From Yersinia mollaretii ATCC 43969 (GTDB lineage Bacteria; Pseudomonadota; Gammaproteobacteria; Enterobacterales; Enterobacteriaceae), in the NCBI RefSeq assembly GCF_013282725.1, contig NZ_CP054043.1, forward strand, positions 1,488,001 through 1,552,000: a stretch of DNA of 64,000 nucleotides, written 5' to 3'. Positions 32,757-42,428 of the stretch are shown piece by piece. The notes under the pieces were generated by a model, which saw nothing but the letters and a program-made list of their open reading frames with translations, was not told the DNA's origin and did no database searches. How positions within the stretch are numbered: the first letter of the stretch is position 1; each line of letters begins with the position of its first letter. The position numbers and the translations under genes are program-made.

Positions 32757-35299
32757 CGATTTTCCTCCAATTCTAGCACCCGCACGGGGATGCGCTCATC
32801 CGGGCGGGCTGGGCGATGTTGTTCACGTTCAGCCACCACTTGCACATTCGGGTCGCGCAACGGGCTATTGATAAAGTGGGCAAAGCGAACCTGTGCCGCA
32901 GGATTCTCGACAGTGGCTTTCCATTCACAGGTCACTTTGTCGCGCAGACGGGCGATATCAGCTTCCAACTGGTCGTTGATGCCCAGTTTGTCATCGAGGA
33001 TCACCGCCCGCAGGTAGTTAATGCCGCCTTCTAAACTCTCCAGCCACACTGAAGTGCGTTGCAGCTTATCGGCGGTGCGGATGTAAAACATCATAAAGCG
33101 GTCGAGATAGCGCATCAGGGTCTCTTCATCCAGATCCGCTGCCAGTAAGTCCGCGTGACGTGGCTTCATGCCGCCGTTACCGCAGACATACAGGTTCCAG
33201 CCGTTTTCGGTCGCAATAATCCCCACGTCTTTGCCCTGCGCTTCGGAACATTCGCGGGTACAACCAGAGACACCAAACTTCATTTTGTGTGGCGTGCGGA
33301 TGCCTTTGAAGCGATGCTCCAGTGCGACACCAAAGCCCACGCTGTCACCGACACCAAAGCGGCACCAAGTACTGCCGACGCAGGTTTTCGCCATACGCAG
33401 CGCTTTGGCATAGGCATGGCCGGTTTCAAAGCCCGCTTCAATCAACTGCGCCCAGATAGTGGGCAGATCGTCTTTTTGCGCGCCAAACATCCCAACGCGC
33501 TGTGAGCCGGTCAGTTTGGTGTACAGATTATACTCTTTGGCGATGCGACCAATGGCTAGCAGGCCATCCGGCGTGATCTCCCCACCCGGTGAGCGCGGGA
33601 TGATCGAGTAAGTGCCATCTTTTTGGATATTGCCGAGGAAGTTGTCATTGGTGTCCTGCAACGGGGTGTGTTGCGGCTCCAGAATATAGTCATTCCAGCA
33701 AGAGGCCAGCAGTGACCCGACCGTCGGTTTACAGACTTCACAGCCGTAGCCTTTGCCGTATTTCTCGCGCAGGGCATCAAAGGACTTAATCCCCTCAACA
33801 CGGATCAGGTGATACAGCTCTTGGCGCGAATAGGCGAAGTGCTCACACAAATGGTGATTAACTTCAATACCTTGCTTGCTGAGTTCCGCATTCAGCACTT
33901 GGGTGACCAGCGGAATGCAACCGCCACAACCGGTGCCCGCTTTGGTGGCGGATTTTAGCGCCGCGACAGTGTGGCAGCCCTGCCCGATGGCCTGAATAAT
34001 GTCGCCTTTGGTGACATCAAAACAGGAGCAGATCTGCGCGGTATCGGGCAGCGAATCTACCCCCATAGCGGGTTTACTGCCCGCGTGGGCAGGGAGGATC
34101 AGGCTGTCAGGATTGTCTGGCAGCTCGATATTATTCAGCGCCAGTTGCAGCAGGTTGCCGTAATCGGAGGTATCCCCGACCAACACCGCACCCAGCAGGG
34201 TTTTGTTGTCGGCACTGACCACCAGACGCTTATAAATCTCTTTATTTTCATCCAGATAAACGTAGCTGCGCGCGCCTTCAGTGCGACCGTGGGCATCACC
34301 AATCCCGCCCACATCGACACCCAGCAACTTCAGCTTGGCGCTCATGTCGGCACCCTTGAAGGCATTTTCGCGGCCTAACAGGTGATCGGCGGTGACCTGC
34401 GCCATTTTGTAACCCGGCGCAACCAGCCCGAAGGTCCGCTCTTGCCATGAAGCACACTCACCAATGGCGTACACATCAGGATCGGAGGTCTGGCAATAAT
34501 CATTGATGGCAATACCGCCCCGGCGCGCTGTGGCTAAACCGCATTGATGAGCCAGTTTGTCTTGCGGGCGAATCCCGGTGGAGAAGACGATAAAATCGAC
34601 TTCTAACTGCGAACCATCAGCAAACTGCATGGTTTTGCGGCTGTTCTGGCCTGAATGAATGATTTCTTGGGTATTTTTGCCGGTATGGACTCTGACGCCC
34701 ATGCGCTCAATCTTCTGGCGCAGTTGGTCGCCGCCCATCGGGTCAAGTTGCTCAGCCATTAATACAGGAGCAAATTCAATCACATGGGTTTCAACGCCGA
34801 GGCTTTTTAATGCCCCTGCTGCTTCCAACCCGAGCAGCCCGCCGCCGATGACCGCCCCGCGTTTGCTGCGGCGGGTACAGGCTTCGATAGCATTCAGATC
34901 TTCAATGGTACGATAGACAAAACAGTCTTGCCCTTCGCTGCCTTTGATTGGCGGAACCCACGGATAGGAGCCGGTCGCCATAATCAGCTTGTCGTAATAG
35001 AGGGTGCGACCGCTGTTGGAGTGAATCACTTTCTCGGTGCGGTTGATAGTAATGGCGCGTTCGCCCACCAGCACTTTGACGCCGTGTTTTTCGTAAAAGC
35101 CTTCACGAACCAGTGACAGTTCTTCGGCGGTATGGTGGGAGAAGTAAGAGGAGAGATGAACCCGGTCATAAGCGATGCGAGGCTCTTCGCAAAATACGGT
35201 TATCTCAAATTGGTCTTTATCTGCTTTATCCAGTAAGTCTTCAATAAAGCGGTGGCCGACCATGCCGTTGCCGATGATGGCAAGTTTGACTTTGCTCAT
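32753..35299 (-). CDS. nirB: nitrite reductase (NADH) large subunit
   Basis: 848 residues. The FAD domain starts LAIIGNGMVGHRFIEDLL and the NADH site is VIGGGLLGLEAAGAL. A [2Fe-2S] BFD-like domain has CSCFDV...GTGCGGC. The siroheme/[4Fe-4S] half shows CVGSTWCRFG and CTRECSEAQGKD ligands. Assimilates or detoxifies nitrite to ammonium in anaerobiosis. Start has a conventional layout under the FNR-dependent promoter. Confidence 0.98.
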   Translation of the reverse strand: MSKVKLAIIGNGMVGHRFIEDLLDKADKDQFEITVFCEEPRIAYDRVHLSSYFSHHTAEELSLVREGFYEKHGVKVLVGERAITINRTEKVIHSNSGRTLYYDKLIMATGSYPWVPPIKGSEGQDCFVYRTIEDLNAIEACTRRSKRGAVIGGGLLGLEAAGALKSLGVETHVIEFAPVLMAEQLDPMGGDQLRQKIERMGVRVHTGKNTQEIIHSGQNSRKTMQFADGSQLEVDFIVFSTGIRPQDKLAHQCGLATARRGGIAINDYCQTSDPDVYAIGECASWQERTFGLVAPGYKMAQVTADHLLGRENAFKGADMSAKLKLLGVDVGGIGDAHGRTEGARSYVYLDENKEIYKRLVVSADNKTLLGAVLVGDTSDYGNLLQLALNNIELPDNPDSLILPAHAGSKPAMGVDSLPDTAQICSCFDVTKGDIIQAIGQGCHTVAALKSATKAGTGCGGCIPLVTQVLNAELSKQGIEVNHHLCEHFAYSRQELYHLIRVEGIKSFDALREKYGKGYGCEVCKPTVGSLLASCWNDYILEPQHTPLQDTNDNFLGNIQKDGTYSIIPRSPGGEITPDGLLAIGRIAKEYNLYTKLTGSQRVGMFGAQKDDLPTIWAQLIEAGFETGHAYAKALRMAKTCVGSTWCRFGVGDSVGFGVALEHRFKGIRTPHKMKFGVSGCTRECSEAQGKDVGIIATENGWNLYVCGNGGMKPRHADLLAADLDEETLMRYLDRFMMFYIRTADKLQRTSVWLESLEGGINYLRAVILDDKLGINDQLEADIARLRDKVTCEWKATVENPAAQVRFAHFINSPLRDPNVQVVAEREQHRPARPDERIPVRVLELEENR

Positions 35300-35356
35300 T
35301 TTTGCCTCAATTTTTAATTTTCTACCCTCACCTTAATCTTCCGCACAGCGCACTTA

Positions 35357-35370
35357 TTGATGTAAATCAA
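35357..35370 (-). promoter_or_regulatory. FNR binding site of the nirB promoter
   Basis: TTGATGTAAATCAA is a perfect FNR match (TTGAT-N4-ATCAA). The flanking sequence closely matches the E. coli nirB promoter, where FNR binds at -41.5 and activates under anoxia. Confidence 0.88.
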
Positions 35371-35383
35371 TTTGCCCTTCATA

Positions 35384-35399
35384 TACCTCTAAGGTGGTA
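35384..35399 (-). promoter_or_regulatory. NarL/NarP 7-2-7 site of the nirB promoter
   Basis: On the minus strand TACCACC, 2 bp, AGAGGTA forms an inverted pair of NarL-type heptamers, 13 bp upstream of the FNR site, like the -69.5 site in E. coli. It would couple expression to nitrate and nitrite. Confidence 0.7.
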
Positions 35400-35591
35400 G
35401 ATGGCTGATTTTTAACGTTTTTTATAAGTTGCGGATTTCATTCATCTTTAGCTGAATGGTTTCAGTTTTGGTTTTTTTATTCATTAAAATAAAACGGTGT
35501 TTTATTAAAAGAAAATCGGGCGGGTGAGGGCTGATCGGATAAGCTAAGAACCAATAGCGCCGAAAGTGGCAAAGGGATAATGGAGGCATCA

Positions 35592-36887
35592 ATGTCAGCA
35601 CCATCCTCAACGAATCATTTACTGACCAGCATCAACCGTGTGCGCCTTGCTGGGCAAACCGGACTTTGGCAGATCACTGTCACGGAGGGCAAAATCAGTG
35701 CGATTTCGCCGCAACCGGAATCACTGCCAACCGGGGCGGGCGTACTGGATGCGCAGGGCGGTTTAGCATTGCCCCCCTTTGTCGAGCCGCATATTCATCT
35801 GGATACCACCCAAACCGCTGGGCAGCCGAGCTGGAATCAGTCGGGAACCCTGTTTGAGGGCATAGAGCGCTGGGCTGAGCGCAAAGCGCTGCTCACACGC
35901 GAGGATGTCAAGCAGCGGGCATGGCAGACACTGAAATGGCAAATCGCCAACGGCATTCAGCATGTTCGTACCCATGTGGATGTCTCCGATCCCAGCCTGA
36001 CCGCCCTGAGTGCCATGCTGGAAGTGAAAGAGGAGGTCAGTCCGTGGGTGGAGATGCAGATTGTGGCCTTCCCACAGGAGGGAATTCTCTCCTATCCCGA
36101 TGGCGCGGTGCTGTTGGAAGAGGCGCTGCGACTGGGCGCGGATGTGGTGGGAGCCATCCCGCACTTTGAGTTTACCCGCGAATATGGCGTCGAATCGCTG
36201 CATATCGCCTTTGCGTTGGCGCAGAAATATCAGCGGCTGGTGGATGTACACTGTGATGAGATTGATGATGAGCAGTCGCGCTTTGTCGAAACGGTGGCGG
36301 CTTTGGCGCACCGCGAAAACATGGGCGCGCGGGTGACTGCCAGCCACACCACGGCGATGCACTCCTATAATGGCGCTTATGCTTCGCGTTTATTCCGCCT
36401 GCTGAAAATGTCCGGTATTCATTTTGTCGCCAATCCCTTGGTGAATATTCACCTGCAAGGGCGCTTCGATACTTATCCGAAGCGGCGCGGCATTACGCGG
36501 GTCAAAGAGATGTTGGCAGCAGACATTAATGTCTGCTTCGGTCACGACGATGTGTTTGACCCTTGGTACCCACTGGGCACCGCCAATATGTTGCAGGTGC
36601 TGCATATGGGGCTACATATTTGCCAACTGATGGGATACGGCCAAATCAATGATGGGCTGAATCTGATAACCCACAACAGCGCCAAGACGATGAACTTATC
36701 GGATTATGGTTTGCAGCCGGGCAATAGCGCCAATCTGATTATTCTGCCAGCAGAGAGCGGTTTTGATGCGGTGCGGCGACAGGTGCCGGTGCGCTACTCC
36801 ATTCGTCATGGGGTGCTAATTGCTCAGACGCAGCCAGCCGAGAGCCGGATCTATTTGGGGCAGGAAGAGGTGGTTAACTTTAAGTAG
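35592..36887 (+). CDS. codA: cytosine deaminase
   Basis: 431 residues from the ATG at 35592, which has GGAGG 7 bp upstream; an in-frame ATG at 35580 lies before that site. Amidohydrolase metal site H67/H69 in [10 protein letters not shown], the later H and E in [15 protein letters not shown] in SHTTAMHSY, and D in [10 protein letters not shown]. Very close to E. coli CodA, which deaminates cytosine to uracil. There is no codB permease beside it; instead it is flanked by nirB and tsgA, an arrangement not in E. coli. Confidence 0.97.
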   Translation: MSAPSSTNHLLTSINRVRLAGQTGLWQITVTEGKISAISPQPESLPTGAGVLDAQGGLALPPFVEPHIHLDTTQTAGQPSWNQSGTLFEGIERWAERKALLTREDVKQRAWQTLKWQIANGIQHVRTHVDVSDPSLTALSAMLEVKEEVSPWVEMQIVAFPQEGILSYPDGAVLLEEALRLGADVVGAIPHFEFTREYGVESLHIAFALAQKYQRLVDVHCDEIDDEQSRFVETVAALAHRENMGARVTASHTTAMHSYNGAYASRLFRLLKMSGIHFVANPLVNIHLQGRFDTYPKRRGITRVKEMLAADINVCFGHDDVFDPWYPLGTANMLQVLHMGLHICQLMGYGQINDGLNLITHNSAKTMNLSDYGLQPGNSANLIILPAESGFDAVRRQVPVRYSIRHGVLIAQTQPAESRIYLGQEEVVNFK

Positions 36888-36940
36888 GGAAACTGCTCTG
36901 TAAGTAGAGATAATGCCCTACAAGTAGGAATAGCGCCCTG
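36881..36940. repeat. three 20 bp tandem repeats at the codA 3' end
   Basis: Units at 36881-36900, 36901-36920 and 36921-36940 share the form xAAGTAGxxA...GCxCTx. The first unit contains the codA stop codon and the third supplies the left edge of the terminator hairpin. Confidence 0.75.
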
Positions 36941-36961
36941 CCGCCATTGCGGTGGCAGGGC
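36935..36961. terminator. terminator hairpin between codA and tsgA
   Basis: GCCCTGCCGCC (36935-36945) pairs with GGTGGCAGGGC (36951-36961) around a 5 nt loop, with one G-U pair. It has no clear T run but lies between convergent genes. Confidence 0.65.
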
Positions 36962-36983
36962 TGTAAATCAGTACATTACATCA

Positions 36984-38168
36984 TTAGTGTGTGACATGGC
37001 CGTGACTGCGGTGCTTGGTGAAGAAGCCCAGAATCAGGCACATCACGAAGACCGCCAGATAGAGGCCATTTGCCGTTGCCAGTGCAGCATGAACACCACT
37101 GTTCGCCACTATCGGGCCAGTGACCACGAAGGTCAGCATGGTGCCTACGGTGCCGCAGGTCAGAATGAAGTTCACCAGTTTTGGCGAGGAGACTTTGGTT
37201 TGCAGCGAGCCGAGTGTAATCAGTGTGGTGTAAATGGCACTGGAGACAAAGCCTAACGCCAGAATGTAGTAGCTCAGATAGGTTGGATTATCCGTACTGA
37301 CAAACAGATACATCGCCAGTGTTGCCAGCGCAGCCAACACGGTCACGATGCGTTGCAAGTCAAAGAAGCGCAGGATAAAGCTGAACACCCACATCCCAAT
37401 CATGTATGAGATCCAGAAGTTACTGACCAGTTGGCCTGCTTGGCTGATATCCATATTGAAGGTTTTGGTCGCGTATTCCGGCACCCACTGGATGAAACCG
37501 AGTTGACCCAAGATGTAGCACAGTGCGGCAATCGACAGGAAAAGCACGCCAATGCCCCACTTCTCTTTCGCCACGGGTTTGTTTTCATCGGTGGCTTTAT
37601 GGCCCAGTACCGGGAACTCAGAGCAGAGTGTCAGCACGAAAATGCCGACATACAGCAGGCCGATGCAAGCATACACCCAGTACCACTCGATATGGCGCGC
37701 CAGCAGCATTGCCGCAGCCACTGGGAAAATCATCCCCGCCATACTGAAGAAGGAGTCGGTAAACAGCAGGCGCGAGCCACGTTGACGGCCTTCGTACATG
37801 TGGGTGACCAGAAACGTGCCGATCGACATGGTGATCCCGCTAACGACCCCGAGGATGAACATGCTGATGGAGAAGACCATCAGATTGTGACCCACCATCA
37901 ACCCGGCAATCGCTATCAACATCAGAATAAAGCCAAATACCAACTGACGTTTTAATGGAATGATTTCCATCAACCAGGCATTGAGGAAAATAGAGATCAA
38001 AATACCCGCATTAAGGAAAGTGAATGTGTTACTCATACTGGCAATAGGCAGATTGAAATACTCCGCGATATTCCCCATCACCATCCCGGTGACAATAACT
38101 AACGCACCGGTCAGGGCGTAAGAAAAGTAACTTATCCAAGTCAGTCGAAGGCGATTGCTGTTATTCAT
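36984..38168 (-). CDS. tsgA: MFS transporter TsgA
   Basis: 394 residues, E. coli TsgA (YhfC) 393. Twelve predicted TM helices; MFS motifs include [22 protein letters not shown] after TM4 and [21 protein letters not shown] in the second half. Function is unassigned in E. coli; family members are fucose/glucose-type permeases. In E. coli tsgA sits between nirB and ppiA, and here it keeps that neighbourhood with insertions on both sides. Confidence 0.92.
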   Translation of the reverse strand: MNNSNRLRLTWISYFSYALTGALVIVTGMVMGNIAEYFNLPIASMSNTFTFLNAGILISIFLNAWLMEIIPLKRQLVFGFILMLIAIAGLMVGHNLMVFSISMFILGVVSGITMSIGTFLVTHMYEGRQRGSRLLFTDSFFSMAGMIFPVAAAMLLARHIEWYWVYACIGLLYVGIFVLTLCSEFPVLGHKATDENKPVAKEKWGIGVLFLSIAALCYILGQLGFIQWVPEYATKTFNMDISQAGQLVSNFWISYMIGMWVFSFILRFFDLQRIVTVLAALATLAMYLFVSTDNPTYLSYYILALGFVSSAIYTTLITLGSLQTKVSSPKLVNFILTCGTVGTMLTFVVTGPIVANSGVHAALATANGLYLAVFVMCLILGFFTKHRSHGHVTH

Positions 38169-38657
38169 AGAGGGGCCTGTGTCAGCATAGAGTTAAGACG
38201 ACCATAGTTAAATATAACCATCGTAGTTAATATAACCATCGTAGCTAATATCATCATAGTAAGAACATCGATAAAAAGGGTGAAAACCAATTCATTACTC
38301 AGGCGGCGAATCCTAGCACAGGCATAGTGAGTTTTTGTGATTTACATCCAATTTTTAATGTAATGCGTGAAATGTGATAGAGAATAATAGTGAGGCGTCA
38401 CATATTACGGTTGGAAATACGTGATTCAGGTTCTTAATTTCATTAAATTCCAAGCCCCTGCTTGACCCTGTTTAGGCTCTGTTTAAGTTACTCAGGTTGT
38501 TTCGGGTATGATTTCTCTCACTTTTCTGGCCGCAAGCGCCGATAAAAATTGCTGATAAAACAGAGCGTAATGAGTCTGTTTATTTTTAGTCATCAAGATA
38601 CAGGGAATTGATCGTAATGAGTCATTGGACGACCGCCGCCGTGCTCTGGGTTCGCGA
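38169..38657. other. about 490 bp intergenic region upstream of tsgA and the DUF2946 gene
   Basis: AT-rich divergent promoter space. It holds the tandem repeat at 38201-38258 and a 16-codon frame at 38617-38667 with an AGGGAA ribosome-site-like sequence. No larger gene is seen. Confidence 0.5.
38201..38258. repeat. 18 bp tandem repeat upstream of tsgA
   Basis: Units ACCATAGTTAAATATA (38201-38216), ACCATCGTAGTTAATATA (38217-38234) and ACCATCGTAGCTAATATC (38235-38252) are followed by a partial ATCATAGT. They lie about 35 bp before the tsgA start. Confidence 0.7.
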
Positions 38658-39107
38658 GTGCCGTTGAGTCAGATTATTTATCAAGGAAGGCGTTATTCCG
38701 CCTGGTTGGGGATAGCCGCGATTCTGATGCTATTTATCGCCCCGGTGGTTTCCGTCTCACTGGCGCTCACCTACGAGAAAAACACACCCGCCATCATGAT
38801 GATGGCTGATGACACCATGGAGATGGCGAGTCACCACGGCAGTGGGCCAGAGGCGCATCACGGTGCGAAAACTGCTGATTCTGCTGAGCATGGGAACCAT
38901 CATGACAGCATGATGATGGATCATGCCGCCTGTGGATATTGTGTATTACTGACCCATCTCCCCTTACTTAATACGGCTTTTAAAGCGGATATCCGCTCGG
39001 CATTACTGCTGGCTGAATTATCTCCACCGCTATTTATCTATCCGCAAGTCATTAAAGATCACTATTCTGAGAGTCAACCTCGCGCGCCGCCTACCGTTTA
39101 TTCCTGA
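38658..39107 (+). CDS. DUF2946-type small membrane-associated protein, His/Met-rich
   Basis: 149 residues from GTG 38658; the start is uncertain (TTG 38625 and TTG 38664 are in frame, none with a good ribosome site). One TM segment or signal anchor (AWLGIAAILMLFIAPVVSVSLAL) precedes a metal-binding-like region with runs of Met and His (MMMADDTMEMASHH, EHGNHHDSMMMDH) and a CGYC motif. DUF2946 proteins typically precede TonB-dependent copper receptors, as here; a role in copper handling is inferred from this context. Confidence 0.75.
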   Translation: MPLSQIIYQGRRYSAWLGIAAILMLFIAPVVSVSLALTYEKNTPAIMMMADDTMEMASHHGSGPEAHHGAKTADSAEHGNHHDSMMMDHAACGYCVLLTHLPLLNTAFKADIRSALLLAELSPPLFIYPQVIKDHYSESQPRAPPTVYS

Positions 39108-39199
39108 TCATTCAATAAAGCATTAAACCACTTATTTGGTATGGACTATCTGGTGAACCATTACTCACCAGACTCATCTCTATTGCCCAAGGAATAATT

Positions 39200-41242
39200 A
39201 TGTCTGGCAAGAATAACGGCTGTAAAAAAACATTATTGGCGTGCGCAGTGACTTCCGCGCTTGCTGTATTGACCTTAAATGCGGCGGTCGCGGCCCATGA
39301 GCATGGGGTGACCGCCGATCCTGTGACGAATAACGCCACCGAAAATCGCGGCGATAAAAAAGCGAATGACGCGGATGTCATTACGGTCACCGCCCCTCAG
39401 TATTCGCCGCTCACTATTGTCACTTCCCCTAAAACTCCGCGCCAGCCCGTCCCGGCCAGTGATGGCGCAGACTACCTGAAAACCATCCCCGGTTTTTCGC
39501 AAATCCGTAATGGCGGCACCAATGGCGATGTGGTATTCCGCGGCATGTTTGGCTCGCGCATCAAAATTTTGACTGACGGTGCCGAAACCCTCGGTACTTG
39601 CCCCTCGCGAATGGATGCCCCCACTTCCTATATTTCACCGGAGAGCTTTGATCTGCTGACGGTGGTGAAGGGGCCACAATCAGTGCTATGGGGGCCGGGC
39701 GCTTCCGCTGGCACGATTCTGTTTGAGCGCGAACGGCCCCATTTTGATCAAGCTGGTGTAAAAGGGAGTGCCAGCTTGCTGACGGGGTCCAACGGGCGCT
39801 GGGATAAAAACCTCGATGCGAGTCTGGGCAACGAGCAAGGCTATCTGCGCATGATGGGCAATCAGTCTCAAGCCGGTGACTATAAGGATGGCAACGGCAC
39901 GCGGGTGCCATCCAAGTGGGATAAGTGGAATGCAGATATCGCGCTGGGATGGACGCCAGATGCCGATACTTTGCTTGAGCTGACGGCGGGTAAAGGCGAT
40001 GGTGAGGCGAGCTATGCCGGGCGTGGCATGGACGGCTCTCAGTTCTTGAGAGAGAGTTTGGGGGCGCGTTTCGAGAAAACCAATATCGGCGAGGTGCTGG
40101 ATAAGATTGAGGCCAAGGTTTACTACAATTACGTCAATCATATTATGGATAACAATACATTACGTACCCCGCCGATGATGGCGATGTCCAGTAATCTAGA
40201 CCGCCGCACGATGGGGGGGCGAGTGATGGGGACATGGCTGTGGGAGGATCTGAAGTTGGAGGCGGGTTCTGACCTGCAAACCAATACGCATCGTAAGAAC
40301 AGACAAAATACCTGGAACAAAAATGCCAGCTTCGCGAACTATGGTCTGTTCGGCGAACTGACTTGGACGATGAGTGAACAAGATAAGCTGATTACGGGCG
40401 GTCGTCTGGACCATAATAAGGTCACCAATTATACCCGCGCCGATGAACCTACGCGCTCTGCCACGCTACCTGCGGGCTTCATGCGCTTTGAGCATAATCT
40501 GGCTGATGCGCCAGTGATGTGGTATGCCGGCGTGGGCCATACCGAGCGTTTTCCAGATTACTGGGAGCTATTTTCCCCGACATTCGGGCCGACGGGATCG
40601 ACCAGTGCTTTTGATGGGGTAAAAAGTGAAAAGACCACCCAGCTTGATATTGGTGCGCAATACAGCGGCAAGCAGCTAAACGGCTGGGTCTCTGCTTATC
40701 TGGGCCGTGTGAATGATTTTATTCTGTTCAAGTATGACCCCAAAAACCTGCGTATCAGTCAGGCGGATAATATCAACGCCACTATTATGGGCGGTGAGAT
40801 GGGGGCGGGATATGCTTTCAATGACCACTGGAAAGCTGATGCCAGTCTGGCCTACGCGTGGGGCGAGAACACGAGCAATAACCGTCCATTGCCGCAAATC
40901 CCTCCGCTTGAAGCCCGGCTGGGGCTGACCTTTGAAACGGGCAACTGGAGCAGCACGGGACTATGGCGTCTGGTCAGCAGTCAGCATCGGGTGGCGATTA
41001 ACGAAGGGAACGTGGTCGGTAAAGATTTCTCCAACAGCGCGGGCTTCGGTGTGCTCTCGACCAATGTGGCCTACAAAGTCACGGAGCAAGTGAAGGTGAG
41101 TGGGGGCATCGATAATCTGCTGAATAAAGCCTATAGCGAGCACCTCAATCTGGCCGGTAACAGCGGGTTTGGTTACTCCGTCAATACGCCAGTTAATGAG
41201 CCGGGACGGACACTCTGGGCGAAGATGAATGTCACCTTCTAA
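39200..41242 (+). CDS. TonB-dependent copper receptor, OprC/NosA type
   Basis: 680 residues. A signal peptide (about 1-32, cleaved after AVAA) is followed by a TonB-box-like DVITVTAP (about 59-66), a plug domain (about 70-185) with TIPGFSQIRNGGTNGDVVFRG, and a beta-barrel ending in aromatic F (WAKMNVTF). C134 and M138 in TCPSRMDAP and H314 and M316 in NHIMDN match the CxxxM and HxM copper-ligand pairs described for Pseudomonas OprC. AAGGA ribosome site upstream. It follows the DUF2946 gene by 92 bp, a usual pairing. Function: copper binding or uptake across the outer membrane. Confidence 0.9.
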   Translation: MSGKNNGCKKTLLACAVTSALAVLTLNAAVAAHEHGVTADPVTNNATENRGDKKANDADVITVTAPQYSPLTIVTSPKTPRQPVPASDGADYLKTIPGFSQIRNGGTNGDVVFRGMFGSRIKILTDGAETLGTCPSRMDAPTSYISPESFDLLTVVKGPQSVLWGPGASAGTILFERERPHFDQAGVKGSASLLTGSNGRWDKNLDASLGNEQGYLRMMGNQSQAGDYKDGNGTRVPSKWDKWNADIALGWTPDADTLLELTAGKGDGEASYAGRGMDGSQFLRESLGARFEKTNIGEVLDKIEAKVYYNYVNHIMDNNTLRTPPMMAMSSNLDRRTMGGRVMGTWLWEDLKLEAGSDLQTNTHRKNRQNTWNKNASFANYGLFGELTWTMSEQDKLITGGRLDHNKVTNYTRADEPTRSATLPAGFMRFEHNLADAPVMWYAGVGHTERFPDYWELFSPTFGPTGSTSAFDGVKSEKTTQLDIGAQYSGKQLNGWVSAYLGRVNDFILFKYDPKNLRISQADNINATIMGGEMGAGYAFNDHWKADASLAYAWGENTSNNRPLPQIPPLEARLGLTFETGNWSSTGLWRLVSSQHRVAINEGNVVGKDFSNSAGFGVLSTNVAYKVTEQVKVSGGIDNLLNKAYSEHLNLAGNSGFGYSVNTPVNEPGRTLWAKMNVTF

Positions 41243-41289
41243 GCACAGCCCTTCGACCCTGACGCTGGCTATTTAATATCCATGAGCAA

Positions 41290-41325
41290 AAAGAGTGTGG
41301 CAGTCGGTGGCTTGCCACACTCTTT
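41290..41325. terminator. bidirectional terminator between the copper receptor and the LacI regulator
   Basis: AAAGAGTGTGGCA (41290-41302) pairs perfectly with TGCCACACTCTTT (41313-41325). A-rich on the left and T-rich on the right, so it serves both convergent genes. Confidence 0.85.
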
Positions 41326-41328
41326 CAA

Positions 41329-42315
41329 TTAACGGCGTTCGTTGGGTGGCATCACCGAATCGCGCATGATAATCGTGGGGGGGAAGCTGGCAGGGGGCGT
41401 CTGCGGATTAATCAGTAATTGCGTGGCATACTGCGCCATATCAACAATAGGAAAATGCAGGCTGGTTAATGCCGGACTGACAAAAGGGGCGCGTTCACCA
41501 CTGTCATAGCAAATCAATGAGATATCTTGCGGCACCTGCAAATGATGCTTATTGATAGCCAACAGTGCGCCAATCGCCATCTCTTCATTACAGCAATAAA
41601 TGGCCGTTGGCAAGTGAGGCTGTTTGAGGATCTCGTCGGCGCGCTGATAGCCACTCTCCAGATCATAAACCCCTTCTACACAGGCGATTGGCTCCAAATC
41701 GGCCGACCGCATGGCATCAATAAACCCCTGACGACGTAACTCGCTCGAGTAGCGCTGCGCAGAACCACTGATACACGCAATCCGCCGATGACCCGCATCG
41801 ATAAGCACTTGAGTCGCCATTTGACTAGCACGGCGGTGATCGAAGGGCACACAGCGGGTTTCAAGGCCGGGGACGAATCTATCGAGTAAGACGAATGAGC
41901 GACCTGCGGCAGCTAACTGACACAGCCTTTCATCACTGAGAAAACGGACATGGAGGATTAAGCCATCACAGCGTAAGTTATACAGGCGCTGAATAGCCTG
42001 CCACTCTTTATCCGCATTATCCCGCCCCTGAGTGACCAATAACTGCTTACCCTGAGACTCGGTTTCTGTTTGCACAAAATCCATCAACGCGCCAAAGAAG
42101 CCGCCGCGATAGGAGGTCGTCACCAGCCCGAGCGTATTGCTTTGGCTTGATGCTAATGCCCGCGCGGCTGGGTTTGGGGTGTACCCCAACACCGCTACTG
42201 CTTGTTCTACCTTTTCGCGCGTCAGGGCTTTGACATTGGTATCACCGTTGACCACGCGGGAAACCGTAGCGCGGGAGACCCCGGCCAGTACCGCGACATC
42301 TTCCAGTGTTACCAT
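41329..42315 (-). CDS. LacI-family transcriptional regulator
   Basis: 328 residues. N-terminal helix-turn-helix TLEDVAVLAGVSRATVSRVVNG (about 3-24) and hinge helix (NPAARALASSQSN) are followed by a periplasmic-binding-like effector domain with LICYDSG and HFPIVDMA. It lies 113 bp downstream of the GH4 gene on the same strand. A perfect LacI-type palindrome in front of the GH4 gene is its probable operator, implying control of the pair including itself. The sugar effector is unknown, probably a phosphorylated beta-glucoside. Confidence 0.9.
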   Translation of the reverse strand: MVTLEDVAVLAGVSRATVSRVVNGDTNVKALTREKVEQAVAVLGYTPNPAARALASSQSNTLGLVTTSYRGGFFGALMDFVQTETESQGKQLLVTQGRDNADKEWQAIQRLYNLRCDGLILHVRFLSDERLCQLAAAGRSFVLLDRFVPGLETRCVPFDHRRASQMATQVLIDAGHRRIACISGSAQRYSSELRRQGFIDAMRSADLEPIACVEGVYDLESGYQRADEILKQPHLPTAIYCCNEEMAIGALLAINKHHLQVPQDISLICYDSGERAPFVSPALTSLHFPIVDMAQYATQLLINPQTPPASFPPTIIMRDSVMPPNERR

Positions 42316-42327
42316 TTCTTTCTCCCA

Positions 42328-42394
42328 TCCCCTATGTATTTGAAATTGCAGGGGCGTTCGCTGCCGACCTGCAACTTCAATGACTTAGGGTATA
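42328..42394. repeat. short ERIC derivative (about 67 bp) between GH4 gene and its regulator
   Basis: Read on the minus strand it begins TATACCC and continues GAAGTTGCAGGTCGGCAG, like an ERIC end, then runs into an inverted worn end. TTTGAAATTGCAGG pairs with CCTGCAACTTCAA with one mismatch, so the transcript would fold into a hairpin between the two genes. Confidence 0.6.
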
Positions 42395-42428
42395 CAATTT
42401 AAAAGTCGCCACAATAGCTAACTTAACA

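Noticed and set aside
35763..36362. 199-codon open frame on the minus strand
   Set aside because: It is antisense to codA, has no ribosome site and no recognisable family.
37431..37955. 174-codon open frame on the plus strand
   Set aside because: It is antisense to tsgA; the His/Gln-rich product is typical of a reverse reading of membrane-protein codons.
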